From the NCBI RefSeq assembly GCF_014773485.1, contig NZ_JACXBP010000009.1, positions 1 to 64,000 of the forward strand: 64,000 nt of DNA, given 5' to 3'. Shown here piece after piece: positions 1 through 9,122 of this stretch. The notes beneath the pieces were generated by a model. The model made no database searches, was not told where the DNA came from, and worked only from the letters and a program-made list of their open reading frames with translations. Source of the stretch: Erwinia aphidicola. GTDB taxonomy: Bacteria > Pseudomonadota > Gammaproteobacteria > Enterobacterales > Enterobacteriaceae. A program made the position numbers and the translations under genes. The stretch's first letter is position 1, and each line of letters opens with the position of its first letter.

Positions 1-717
1 AACTTTAATTTCAAAATATTCAATCCAATGAAACATAACAGATAAAAAAACTAAATTACTGTCGATTTAAAGATTAATGCTCTGCATTTATTTATCTTGA
101 AGGCATGATGGACTGAGTTAAACATGATGAAGATCATGAAATTATAACCAAAATTTTGATAATGGACTTGCGAGAATTTATGCTTATATGTTCATCATGG
201 CATTGTCTACAGACGTTACAGACCGTTTGCATTGAAGGGATTACTCTGTATTTCCTCTTACGAACTTGGCAGTGAATGACGTCGAAGAATATGAGAATCT
301 TGCCGGTTTTTGGCATGGTAATATCAATCTCTCCCTGCTTTAGGGTAATGAGATCTATTGTTCATTAATTCGAAATTTATTAATTTTCACAATTTATGAC
401 CGGGTGTAATGTATTGCTAAAGTTATGACTTTGAGCAGGATTGATTACATTAAGCGTCATTTTCCTCTACGGCACACTGCAAGTAAAATAAATATAACTG
501 ATTAAACAGTCTTCACTAATGCATTGTATAAAAAACCCTAATTATAAGGTAAAGATTACACTTAATCTTAAAAGGATATAAGGATAAAATTTAGGGATGA
601 GATAGTTCATAGAAAAAATGTCCGATTGATAAAGTATTTTGTTCGCGCGGAAATTATTTTTCCTTCGTCTTTATTCTATCCTCTTGCAGTGTTGCCATAC
701 TATAGAGGGAGAAATTA
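1..717. other. AT-rich stretch without a supported gene
   Basis: I see no convincing gene here. The only open frame (134-316, minus) has no family resemblance and no clear ribosome binding site. The last bases carry the GAGGGAGA ribosome binding site of the next gene, so its promoter probably lies in the final 200 bases. I could not single out -35 and -10 boxes. Confidence 0.5.
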
Positions 718-1467
718 ATGAAGCGTTTTCAGGATAAAGTTGTGTTAATTACAGGGAGCTCGAAAGGAATCGGGGCCGCCACCGCTAAACGGATTGCTGC
801 AGAAGGAGGTATTGTTTGTATAAACTACTCGCGCGGGAAAGAGAGTGCCGAAAATTTAGTGGACTATATTAATAAACAAGGTGGGAACTCCTTATGTATA
901 CAGGCCGACGTGGGTATTGAAAGTGAGGTAAATGGCATGATACATAAAATTGCTGAGCAATATGGTAGGTTAGACGTGTTGATTAATAATGCTGGTGTCT
1001 ACGCTACCAACCGTCTTGAAGAGTTCAATGATAGTGACTATGACAGGCATTTTAACCTAAACGTTAAAGGCCTTATCTATTGTTGCAAAGCTGCGGTAAC
1101 TGCTATGCCCAAGTCGGGGGGGAGTATTGTTAATATTAGCTCAAGCGTAACTTCATTTACACCATCCAATTCGCTCATTTACACCGCATCAAAAGCTGCT
1201 GTTGATTCTATAACTAAGACGCTAGCTAACGAACTGGGGGGAAGAAACATTCGCGTTAACGCGGTAAATCCGGGGTTGGTCATAACTGAGGGTGTACACG
1301 ACAGTGGATTTTTCGATAACGACTTCAAAACGTACATTGAATCCATGACCCCTCTTGGCCGTATTGGTGAACCTGGTGATATCGCACCAGCCGTAGCTTA
1401 CCTCGCCTCAGATGAGGCCGGCTGGGTTACCGGCGAAAATCTTATCATCGGCGGCGGCTTGCATTAA
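718..1467 (+). CDS. SDR family oxidoreductase
   Basis: Classical short-chain dehydrogenase/reductase of 249 residues, the usual family length. The Rossmann nucleotide motif TGSSKGIG lies at residues 12-19, NNAG at 90-93, the catalytic Ser around 142, and the YxxxK pair at Tyr155/Lys159. It should be a soluble NAD(P)H-dependent ketone or alcohol oxidoreductase; the 3-oxoacyl-ACP-reductase-like layout does not define the substrate. A strong GAGGGAGA ribosome binding site precedes the ATG. An aldehyde dehydrogenase starts 20 bases downstream, so the two probably form an operon oxidising an alcohol to an aldehyde and then an acid. That pathway is inferred. Confidence 0.88.
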   Translation: MKRFQDKVVLITGSSKGIGAATAKRIAAEGGIVCINYSRGKESAENLVDYINKQGGNSLCIQADVGIESEVNGMIHKIAEQYGRLDVLINNAGVYATNRLEEFNDSDYDRHFNLNVKGLIYCCKAAVTAMPKSGGSIVNISSSVTSFTPSNSLIYTASKAAVDSITKTLANELGGRNIRVNAVNPGLVITEGVHDSGFFDNDFKTYIESMTPLGRIGEPGDIAPAVAYLASDEAGWVTGENLIIGGGLH

Positions 1468-1487
1468 CTTTACTTGAGAATATTAAT

Positions 1488-2954
1488 ATGAAATTAGATA
1501 AATTTTACGGCCCGTTAATCAACGGTGTGTTTGAGTTTGATAGCCAAGATACTCATCCCGTAATTTCACCCTCAACGGGTCAGTGCCTGACGAATTTGCA
1601 TTATTGCAGCGAAAAAGATGTCGAGCGTGCAGTTATGGCGGCACATGCAGCATTTCCCGCATGGAAGGCTTTGGGGCAACAGGTCCGTGCGTCTATGGTT
1701 AAGCAATTGGCCGATACGTTAGAAGACAATATGGAAAGGATGGCCGAAATCGATGCATATGATGTAGGGCGTTGCATTAATGAAATCCGGCGTGATTATC
1801 AAACGGCGGTCCGGCACTATCGCTATTTTGCTGCAATTATCATGGGTCACGAAGATACAGGCAGAAATATAGCAGATGGATACAGTCTCGCCAAGCGGGA
1901 GCCTCTCGGTGTTTGTGGGCAAATTATACCCTGGAATGCACCAGCAATTATGGCAGCTTTCAAACTTGCACCAGCGCTGGTTAGCGGCAACACGGTAGTA
2001 CTAAAAGCAGATGAAAATGCCTCGTTGTCAACACTGGAATTGGGTAAGTTGATAACTAAAATTTTCCCTGCCGGCGTAGTCAATATTATTACAGGCTTGG
2101 GGAATATTTCGGGTGCAGCACTGACTAGAAATAAGCATGTACGTAAACTTTCCTTCACCGGAAGCACGGAAGTGGGCAAGCTAGTGGCCAAAGCTGCAGC
2201 AGAACGTCTGGTGCCTGTTACCCTTGAGCTGGGTGGAAAAAGTCCTAACATTGTTTTTCCTGACATCATGGATATGGATGCTGTGGTAGACAACGTAACC
2301 TTCGCAGCTATACACAATAACGGTCAATCCTGCCTTGCCGGTACCCGGCTGTTTGTTCACTCAGAAATCTATGACAGTTTTAGCAGAAAGCTTATCGCTT
2401 CGTTTGAACGTATTTGTATTGGCTCTCCTTTGGATGAGGATTCGAGAGTGAGTTGCCTTGTTTCTGAAAAGCAGGGTAAACGAGTTCTCTCTTATATTAA
2501 GATGGGCGAAGATGAAGGTGCCACTCTACTTACCGGAGGTAAGCGCCGCATTGTAGCGGGTTGCGAGGAAGGATATTTTATAGAACCCACTATTTTTGAA
2601 GCAAAAAATTCAATGCGGATATGCCAGGAAGAGATTTTCGGGCCGGTACTGACGCTGATAAAATGGTCAAACTATGAAGATATGATCGCTCAAGCCAACG
2701 ACAGTGAGTACGGGCTGGCATCAGGGATTTACACAAGTAGTTTGAAAAATGCCATGGATACAGCGGACAGGCTGGAAGCTGGCTCGGTATGGATTAACCG
2801 CTATTCGAATATTACCGATGGGACAGCTTTTGGAGGATACAAAAACAGCGGCATTGGCCGGGAGTTCAGCAAAGAAACACTCAATGCTTATACACAGACC
2901 AAGACTATTACACTTCAGTCGGAAGTACCTCCTGCGTGGTTTACAAATAAATAA
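1488..2954 (+). CDS. NAD(P)-dependent aldehyde dehydrogenase
   Basis: Full-length ALDH-superfamily enzyme of 488 residues that oxidises an aldehyde to a carboxylate in the cytoplasm. Visible signatures are the PWN motif with Asn150, FTGSTEVG (223-230) of the cofactor fold, LELGGKSPN with general base Glu247, and NNGQSCLAGTR with catalytic Cys282. A C-terminal EEIFGPV motif is also present. All catalytic residues are intact. It follows the SDR gene by 20 bases and is probably co-transcribed. Several ALDH subfamilies (betaine-, phenylacetaldehyde- or gamma-glutamyl-type) share these motifs, so I name no substrate. Confidence 0.9.
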   Translation: MKLDKFYGPLINGVFEFDSQDTHPVISPSTGQCLTNLHYCSEKDVERAVMAAHAAFPAWKALGQQVRASMVKQLADTLEDNMERMAEIDAYDVGRCINEIRRDYQTAVRHYRYFAAIIMGHEDTGRNIADGYSLAKREPLGVCGQIIPWNAPAIMAAFKLAPALVSGNTVVLKADENASLSTLELGKLITKIFPAGVVNIITGLGNISGAALTRNKHVRKLSFTGSTEVGKLVAKAAAERLVPVTLELGGKSPNIVFPDIMDMDAVVDNVTFAAIHNNGQSCLAGTRLFVHSEIYDSFSRKLIASFERICIGSPLDEDSRVSCLVSEKQGKRVLSYIKMGEDEGATLLTGGKRRIVAGCEEGYFIEPTIFEAKNSMRICQEEIFGPVLTLIKWSNYEDMIAQANDSEYGLASGIYTSSLKNAMDTADRLEAGSVWINRYSNITDGTAFGGYKNSGIGREFSKETLNAYTQTKTITLQSEVPPAWFTNK

Positions 2955-3105
2955 TTATCTATGCACAAGGATGTGCATCCGCTGATTCCGTTACAAGTAG
3001 GGGACCGACTTGACATAATTTAGTTTAATTTTTTTCGTAGAGCTCTCCCTGGAGAAGAAAGTTTTTTACACTGTGAAAATTTTGCGATTGACACGAATGA
3101 GTGGC

Positions 3106-3666
3106 TTATATTTCTTTTCTCATGTATATGCGTCTAATTCCATGCTGGCAATCTAAAATTCCAAAACTTTCATAGCCCTGATTTTTGTAATAATCAGGTG
3201 CTTGAAAGTTATAAGTGTCCAGAGTGATGAATTTGCAAGCTGATGATAATGCATACTCCTCAGCTTTCTTTAATAGCACTTCTCCCAGACCATTACCTCT
3301 CTGCTTTTCATCGACCCATAAAAGATGAATGTACAGCCCATGTCCATAAATCTCGCCCGTAATCCCTGCAATAGTATTTTTGTTGTCATCAATAATTCGA
3401 AACGAAATTTCTTCGCAGTTATTAAACATAAATTTAGAGTTGTGTTCATCAAGTTTTTTCGATAAAAGTGATTTCAGCTCTTCATTCTTACCTACAGTTT
3501 TTTCAATTTTCTTCACGGGAGCCTCTAAATGCTTTGGTATATTAACTAAAGGAGATGACAATGCTGCATGTTGCTCTAAGGAAATCAAATGTTGCATCAA
3601 GCCTGAATTGCAAATTGCAGTTACTAGATCGTAATCGTGAAAATAATTATTTCTCAAAGGTTTCAC
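3106..3666 (-). CDS. GNAT family N-acetyltransferase with N-terminal extension
   Basis: The protein has 186 residues. Residues about 80-185 form a GNAT fold: beta strands followed by the acetyl-CoA pyrophosphate loop RGNGLG at 123-128, then the LDTYNFQAPDYYKNQGYE stretch typical of the C-terminal half. The first 75 residues are a helical extension I do not recognise. The start is uncertain: the longest frame opens with GTG at 3666 and has no evident ribosome binding site, and an internal ATG near 3597 is an alternative. It stands alone between the ALDH gene (convergent) and the adhesin gene (same strand, about 100 bases upstream). The substrate is unknown. Confidence 0.75.
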   Translation of the reverse strand: MKPLRNNYFHDYDLVTAICNSGLMQHLISLEQHAALSSPLVNIPKHLEAPVKKIEKTVGKNEELKSLLSKKLDEHNSKFMFNNCEEISFRIIDDNKNTIAGITGEIYGHGLYIHLLWVDEKQRGNGLGEVLLKKAEEYALSSACKFITLDTYNFQAPDYYKNQGYESFGILDCQHGIRRIYMRKEI

Positions 3667-3766
3667 TATTTTAATTTAAACTTATTTGGTGTTAATTCCG
3701 TTAATAACTTTTTGGGGTTGGGTTTTTTTAACATCAAATCCCATATGTGTTTTTTATCAGTAAATA

Positions 3767-4630
3767 TCACTGAAATGTATAAGTTAGCACCGCAGTATTA
3801 TTAAAATCACCATTTAAATGATCTTTACCGATGTAGCTCAGTTTTGATGTAACGTCAATCGAAACTTCTTTTTCGACTGTAATCTGCCCACCTCCAGCAG
3901 TACCGTTTATTGAAATTGTAGAGTATAAAGTTCCATCTTTGTTCAGCGTAACCTTTCCACTGTTCTTAATGCTTAACTTAATATTAGCTTTTCGGTTACA
4001 CGTGATTTTACTTAGTGCGCTGGCTAATGAGTTGTTAATTTCATTTGCTGGGACTTGGTTATGATTTATCGTGATATCTCCGATGTTGCAATTTACGGGT
4101 TCAATTGGCGGTTTTACCGCTCCTTCTCCATTTCCGTAGCAGTATTCATTTCCATAAAAATTAATGCCATTATAAATGCTTTGCTGATCGTCTTTCCATG
4201 TTCCGTCTGTAGTATTATAAAAGCAAATTTTTTCATTTCCATTTACTTCAAAGTTACCAATACCACAACGTTCTCCCATCGTTTGAGCATTGATCAAATT
4301 CATAGAGGCCTTGTAGGAGGTTCCTCTAGGTATCCTAACCATTGGGCGGCATATTGCTGAATAGTTTGCCACCCCGTTAGTAATAACCAAGCGCCACGTT
4401 GCATTGCAATATCCATTAGAAGTTGGAACGTAGCATTTTGGATTGTTATAATAACGTGGCTCCAAGGTCCCTCTTGGGGTAATAAAAAATGACCACAAAC
4501 CATTTGACAACTCTTTCCATTCCTCCGTCAGTTTGACTTCAGCCTGCGCATAATTTCCACTCGCGCAAATGAAAACCAGCATTAGCAGAATTGGTTTTTT
4601 TATTGATAGGTTTACTAATTTACAGATCAT
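3767..4630 (-). CDS. two-domain fimbrial tip adhesin, MrpH-like
   Basis: Secreted protein of 287 residues with a signal peptide (hydrophobic stretch about 13-30, cleavage near AQA-EVK). Residues about 31-175 form a Cys-rich receptor-binding-like domain. The C-terminal part from about 178, beginning VNCNIGDITI, resembles a pilin domain, with a Cys pair and a terminal alternating strand ending TYTFQ as needed for chaperone binding and donor-strand exchange. This layout matches tip adhesins such as MrpH or PapG. No usher or chaperone is adjacent. The likely partner is the fimbrial operon 6.6 kb away, whose own 3' end lacks an adhesin. The gene is AT-rich compared with the neighbouring PglL operon. 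The MrpH link rests on architecture. Confidence 0.65.
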   Translation of the reverse strand: MICKLVNLSIKKPILLMLVFICASGNYAQAEVKLTEEWKELSNGLWSFFITPRGTLEPRYYNNPKCYVPTSNGYCNATWRLVITNGVANYSAICRPMVRIPRGTSYKASMNLINAQTMGERCGIGNFEVNGNEKICFYNTTDGTWKDDQQSIYNGINFYGNEYCYGNGEGAVKPPIEPVNCNIGDITINHNQVPANEINNSLASALSKITCNRKANIKLSIKNSGKVTLNKDGTLYSTISINGTAGGGQITVEKEVSIDVTSKLSYIGKDHLNGDFNNTAVLTYTFQ

Positions 4631-5457
4631 TTATCTTTTTATCCGGATTGTCGAGAAAATTATCATCAAAAAACTGATGTGCACGAAACGCTAGAATGCA
4701 CATTCTTTTGCTAAAAAGTATCCTTTGTGGCAGTTTTTGTTTCAATGTGTATGTATAGTAGGTCTTTTTTTTAACAATTTTATTGTGGTATTCTTTTTTT
4801 CTTGATGGTTGCTTTTTTAACTTGAGTCGGGGTGTAAGGTAGAAAACAACAGATTCCATTTTCATTTAATCTTAGTGAGGGAATGTAATGCTTGCAAACT
4901 AGGTTTTTGATATGCCCATAAATAGATTTTTATTTTTTATGGTTACTGTAAATGTTCGTGATTTAGATTTTTGTGCCTTATATTGGTGTTTTTATGGGTT
5001 ATTGTTCTGTTTTTTTAGTGGCTGCAAAGTCTTTTGTGTGGTTGAAGGGCAACATGTCAGACTTTGGTGCCTTGAAGGTAAGCAGTCTTCCCTCTTATTA
5101 AAGGACTATTGAAGGAGGCGGTTTACAGCCCTTGAATCAGCTACCTCAAGTGCAATGTATGGCTTTGGAATAATTAAAATTTTTCAGGGGATTTAAGTTG
5201 ATGATTGTCATTCTCGCATAAATGTTATTAGTTTGCGAAACTCGTATAAAACAAGAGTAATTCTGCCTGGAGTGTTTTTGCGATGACCCTAAATCCCATT
5301 AATGACTTATTTTAAATAACAAATCTCAAGCTTTGTTTTATGCATGGATTTTATTCTTACAAGTTATTTTGTTGACTAATCCCAGTGTTAAAGTTTCATT
5401 TATTCATGGATTTCTTAATCCTTAACTCCAAAACATAAAACCATGAGCAGTGAACTT
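4631..5457. other. AT-rich intergenic stretch, no supported gene
   Basis: This 0.8-kb AT-rich gap lies between the adhesin gene and the alpha/beta-hydrolase-fold gene. Short open frames (4620-4865 minus; 4912-5112 plus) have skewed composition and resemble no family. The gap probably holds the adhesin promoter and perhaps decayed sequence. Confidence 0.45.
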
Positions 5458-6348
5458 TTATATGTGCTCGTTAAACCATGAAATTTGCGCCGAGAGCACT
5501 TCCTCACGCCAGGGGGAACGGTACAGGTCATAACGCGCTGCACCTGCAACCCTGTAGAGATATTTGACGCCATTTAATCCTTCGTAGACTTCGTTCACCT
5601 GGTCCATAGGTATCATGTCGTCGTATTGGGAAATCATCATCAACGTTGGCTGATGCACCCCTGCTGCATAAGGAGCGACCCGAAAATGTAATAGTTCACG
5701 TAAAGTCAAATATGGCATCCGGGTAACCATCGCCGGACAAGCACGCCGCTGTTGGCAATAAAATTGTCTGGACGAGCGATCGCGTATCAGTCTACTTATG
5801 GGTACCCACAGTTCTCTGCCTTCAATACGTTGAAGCCGAGCTCGCTCCTGCAATGCCTGAGATAAATTCTTACGCGCCTCGGCGGTCATGCCGCGGCTTA
5901 CTAAAGCAGGACCATCCAGCAGCGGCATCTGGCTGACTACACAGCGCACCTGAGCATTGCGGTAGGCAACACAAAAAGCATGGGCTCCGCCCAGACCGGT
6001 CCCCCATAAGCTAACACTATGTTCATCCAACTGGGGGTGTTGGTGTATCCAGTTAAGCACCGCACGTATATCCTCCTGCTGATGTGCCGTAATCAACCTA
6101 CCTCTTTCGCCAGTGCTGTGGCCAAAGCCGCGATAGTCAAAGGTCACGACCGCAAACCCATTTTTGGCAAAAAACTGTGCAATATCAGGCAACAACATTT
6201 CCTGTACGCCGCAAAAATCATTGCACATCACAATCACCGGTAATGCCGCGGGATTTTCAGTACCCTGCATATGCTTGATGGCATATAAACGGAGCGCCAA
6301 TAAATCATCCAAAAACGGTACTATCACTTGAGTCACTATCACATCCAT
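5458..6348 (-). CDS. alpha/beta-hydrolase-fold protein, probably catalytically inactive
   Basis: The 296-residue protein has the hydrolase fold order: a beta strand ending in VIVMCNDFCGVQE, then FDYRGFGHSTG, a nucleophile-elbow region, and a late Asp (QYDDMIPM). The elbow reads WGTGLGG, so the usual Ser of GxSxG is Gly. Near the end, where the family has GxxHxxxY, the sequence reads GAARYDLY with Arg in the His position. Two of three catalytic residues therefore seem replaced, suggesting a pseudoenzyme or a binding role. It is the last gene of the operon that starts with the PglL-like gene, 46 bases after the FKBP gene. It has no signal peptide, so it is probably cytoplasmic. Confidence 0.75.
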   Translation of the reverse strand: MDVIVTQVIVPFLDDLLALRLYAIKHMQGTENPAALPVIVMCNDFCGVQEMLLPDIAQFFAKNGFAVVTFDYRGFGHSTGERGRLITAHQQEDIRAVLNWIHQHPQLDEHSVSLWGTGLGGAHAFCVAYRNAQVRCVVSQMPLLDGPALVSRGMTAEARKNLSQALQERARLQRIEGRELWVPISRLIRDRSSRQFYCQQRRACPAMVTRMPYLTLRELLHFRVAPYAAGVHQPTLMMISQYDDMIPMDQVNEVYEGLNGVKYLYRVAGAARYDLYRSPWREEVLSAQISWFNEHI

Positions 6349-6394
6349 AAGATCTCCTTCCCGGGACGGGTGATTGCCTGTGCCAAATAACCGA

Positions 6395-8065
6395 TCAAAG
6401 ACCTGGGGGGGCTGGCGCGGCTTTGCTATTGTCTATTCTGAGCTCATACACCATGGTTGCATTAGGTGGTACATTTGGTGCATAGCCTTTCTCGCCGTAA
6501 GCCAGTTCCGCTGGTACCACCATGGTTAGCGACCCATGATTTTTTAGATGACCGATAGCTTCACGGAACAATGGCGGGTATGCGCTAAGTGGCTGAGATA
6601 GCACGTTACCTGTCAGTGACATATCCTGAATCACCGTCCCGTCCGTTAAGGTTTCCTTGACTACAACATCAACGATTGCCGTTTCGTGAAGTGGTGTATC
6701 ACCAGCGTAATCCACCCGATACCAGAACCCGGATGATGACTTCTTCACACCCTGTTGCTTAATGAAGTCGGCTATGAATGTCTCGCCTGATTTTTGCTGA
6801 GTGGCGATCATCTTCTCTCGGGCCACGTTGACTGCCTGTTCCGAATCAGCCAAGGCCTGGATGAGAACATCACGCGGCAGCTGAGGCTCTCCGCTAAAGG
6901 CATCCACTACCCCGGCTAATATCGTCTTATGATCTGGCTTCAAGCCCCACGTTTCGCGCTCCTTGAGTAATGTAAGGATGTCACGCCCCAGCGCATCGCC
7001 AGCAGCATAGGCTTGCTGTTGTGAGGGGTGATTCAGCATTTGCGGTTTAGCCAGCCATACTGCACGCCTACGTAGCTCATCCATCTCGGACTTCATCTGT
7101 TTGAGGTTCTGAGTCTCTCTGGTCAACTCAGCCTCACGTTCACTCATCTGTTTGGTCAGTAGATCACTTTGTACTTTTAGCTTTTCGCGATCCTGCTTAA
7201 GAGCCGATAGCGACGCGTCTTTTTGCTCGGCGATCACTTGGAGGTCTTTAGCACGTTTCTCAAACTTCTTCAGTTCCTGGTCTTTGAGCGCCAACTGGTC
7301 AGTGAACTCTGCCTTTTCTTTCTCCAGACGCAAAGCGTGCGTTGAGCGCAGTGTTTTCTGTTCGGCTTGCAGCGATTTAAGTTCAACCTTAAGTGCTTTA
7401 TGCTGCTCCTGTTCAGCCGCCAGCTTCTGCTGTTGATGCAAAAGGTCGCTGCTCTTCTCATCGAGAACCAGTTGCAAGGCCTCAAGTTTTTCCGCCATGG
7501 GGCGCTGGCCATCATTGGTTTTTGTCTCATCGTCCGACTGCTGTCGCTTAAGCAGTATGATTTGCTTATTCAAAATGGAGATTTGGTCCTGCGCTTGCTG
7601 CAAAGATGCACGTTCATGTCTGACGCGTTCCTGCAGTTGAGCGATTAACGCACTGGCGCGATTTTCATCTGACACACCTGTAAACACATTGCGCAGTCCA
7701 TTGAAAAGCTGACTTAACGGCACTTTTTTTAGGTTATTTAAGTTTTGCTCAGCCTGAAGCCGACGGGCAATTTCTGCCGCTAAGGCACTCTCCTGTTTAT
7801 TCAAAGTGGCCTGCTGCCTGGCGATTTGAGCGTCGCGCTGCTTCAGGGCATGGCGCAGCGCAGGACTTTCGGAAGGCATGGCCTGAGCCAAACCATTAGC
7901 CGGTTTATGTGAAATTTGTGAGGCCTGCTCTTTGATATGTTTGCTGCTATATTGCTCGGCAAACTCTAACAGAGCTGGAATACCATCCTCGGCACGTACA
8001 CTTTCTGCAGTCCACAGCACAGGAAGCATTAATACCAGACGACGCAAACGGGCGGTCAATTTCAT
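6395..8065 (-). CDS. periplasmic coiled-coil FKBP-type peptidyl-prolyl isomerase
   Basis: Large secreted protein of 556 residues. A signal peptide ends near ESVRA-EDG. Residues about 75-340 are almost continuous heptad-rich coiled coil with many Glu, Lys, Gln and Leu residues. Residues about 345-445 resemble the FKBP N-terminal dimerisation domain of FkpA/Mip proteins, and the last 110 residues are an FKBP domain with VPAELAYGEKGYAPNVPPNATMVYEL-type motifs. FkpA-like enzymes are about 270 residues long, so the coiled coil is an unusual insertion. It overlaps the lipoprotein gene by 4 bases (ATGA). In this context it may fold or tether cell-surface or pilus components; that is inference. Confidence 0.82.
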   Translation of the reverse strand: MKLTARLRRLVLMLPVLWTAESVRAEDGIPALLEFAEQYSSKHIKEQASQISHKPANGLAQAMPSESPALRHALKQRDAQIARQQATLNKQESALAAEIARRLQAEQNLNNLKKVPLSQLFNGLRNVFTGVSDENRASALIAQLQERVRHERASLQQAQDQISILNKQIILLKRQQSDDETKTNDGQRPMAEKLEALQLVLDEKSSDLLHQQQKLAAEQEQHKALKVELKSLQAEQKTLRSTHALRLEKEKAEFTDQLALKDQELKKFEKRAKDLQVIAEQKDASLSALKQDREKLKVQSDLLTKQMSEREAELTRETQNLKQMKSEMDELRRRAVWLAKPQMLNHPSQQQAYAAGDALGRDILTLLKERETWGLKPDHKTILAGVVDAFSGEPQLPRDVLIQALADSEQAVNVAREKMIATQQKSGETFIADFIKQQGVKKSSSGFWYRVDYAGDTPLHETAIVDVVVKETLTDGTVIQDMSLTGNVLSQPLSAYPPLFREAIGHLKNHGSLTMVVPAELAYGEKGYAPNVPPNATMVYELRIDNSKAAPAPPGL

Positions 8066-8514
8066 TTAACTGACTCCACCCCGTCAACCAGCGCGTTAAG
8101 CAGGGCTTGACTAATATTGGAGCACAAGCGATTAACCTTAAACTGGTAAAGCGCATCCATCGTCTCCTGAGTATTATCGTTAACCTGCGCTCGCATGCGG
8201 GCATACTGCACTGTACTGTGCATCAGTCTGTTGAAAGCTTGATGGTACTGCTTATGCTGTCGCGCAGAGACCTGCTTCAGCATATCCAACTGGTTCTGAC
8301 AGAGCACCATTTTGGGCGCTATACGCTTAGGTTCACTGGTTGATTCAGCTACCTTTAATGCAGGAGACTGCAACTGCACAGTGTCTTGGGCCTCTTTAGC
8401 TCTATTGCTATCTATTGGCGGTTTGTTGGTTCCGCAAGCGCTTAGAAAATGACTCAAGCCCAGTAGCAGGCAGATCGGTGCAAATCGACGACACAGGAAA
8501 TAAATTTTTCTCAC
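8062..8514 (-). CDS. small lipoprotein of the PglL-FKBP operon
   Basis: The 150-residue protein has a lipoprotein signal: a basic N-terminus, a hydrophobic stretch, and the lipobox LSAC with Cys27 as the lipidated residue. After the +2 Gly comes a linker of about 45 residues, then a helical region with Gln- and Arg-rich repeats. It overlaps the FKBP gene (ATGA) and begins 2 bases after the LuxR-type gene, so translation is probably coupled. I do not recognise the family. Membrane anchoring and helical composition would suit an assembly partner for the downstream coiled-coil FKBP protein. Confidence 0.75.
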   Translation of the reverse strand: MRKIYFLCRRFAPICLLLGLSHFLSACGTNKPPIDSNRAKEAQDTVQLQSPALKVAESTSEPKRIAPKMVLCQNQLDMLKQVSARQHKQYHQAFNRLMHSTVQYARMRAQVNDNTQETMDALYQFKVNRLCSNISQALLNALVDGVESVK

Positions 8515-8516
8515 GT

Positions 8517-9122
8517 TCAGTTTCTCATTAGGTGAAACAGTCCACCGCAGCGAAGCCAGTGATACAACTCTTCATTACGCTTGAATCCCAGCTTTTGCAT
8601 TACCGTGCGCTTATGTGCGCTGACGGTTTTGGCACTAATCTTCAGGTATTGTGGAAGACTTTTTTGTGGCATTTCCTGTGTCAGGCAAGTCATGACTTCC
8701 TTTTCGCGTTTAGTCAATTTCAACAACGCACAGCACCGACAGTTTCTTGCAGGAAAGACTGATGAATCACGTTCACTTAACGCCTTCTCAACTATGGCCA
8801 GAAGGGACTGAGGGGAGGCTGCACGTAACAGGCTGCCATAGTGACAAAGGCACCGGTATCCACCAGGTTTATTCTCCATGCTGTCACGTACGACTATGTA
8901 TATCGGTGATCTTGCACCCCGGCGGCGCGATTGAATGAATAATGGTTTCGGCAACTCGTTATTTACGGACCATAGGACCAGATCAGCCCGCGCGATGCTC
9001 TCCTCACCGACAAAAAAGACGCCTTGTCCCCGTTGTTTAAAATAGGGTAATAAAATCAGCTTTACACCCTGAGCAAAAAATCTATTGGTATCAATTACGC
9101 ATATAGTCATGATCTTATTCAT
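8517..9122 (-). CDS. LuxR-type (FixJ/NarL-like) transcriptional regulator
   Basis: Regulator of 201 residues. The C-terminal 60 residues are a LuxR helix-turn-helix: LTKREKEVM, then ISAKTVSAHKRTVMQKLGFKR, the recognition-helix pattern of the NarL/FixJ family. The N-terminal part resembles a degenerate receiver-like domain that starts with VIDTNRFFAQGVK. I see no convincing set of phospho-acceptor acidic residues, so phosphorylation is doubtful. The middle carries a CRCC cysteine cluster. Its start overlaps the PglL-like stop by 4 bases. It probably controls its own operon or the fimbrial genes; no binding site was identified. Confidence 0.82.
   Translation of the reverse strand: MNKIMTICVIDTNRFFAQGVKLILLPYFKQRGQGVFFVGEESIARADLVLWSVNNELPKPLFIQSRRRGARSPIYIVVRDSMENKPGGYRCLCHYGSLLRAASPQSLLAIVEKALSERDSSVFPARNCRCCALLKLTKREKEVMTCLTQEMPQKSLPQYLKISAKTVSAHKRTVMQKLGFKRNEELYHWLRCGGLFHLMRN

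Noticed and set aside
134..316. 60-residue minus-strand open frame
   Set aside because: No family resemblance, no ribosome binding site, AT-rich random composition.
4912..5112. 66-residue open frame rich in Phe and Cys
   Set aside because: Composition follows the AT-rich background and no ribosome binding site is seen.
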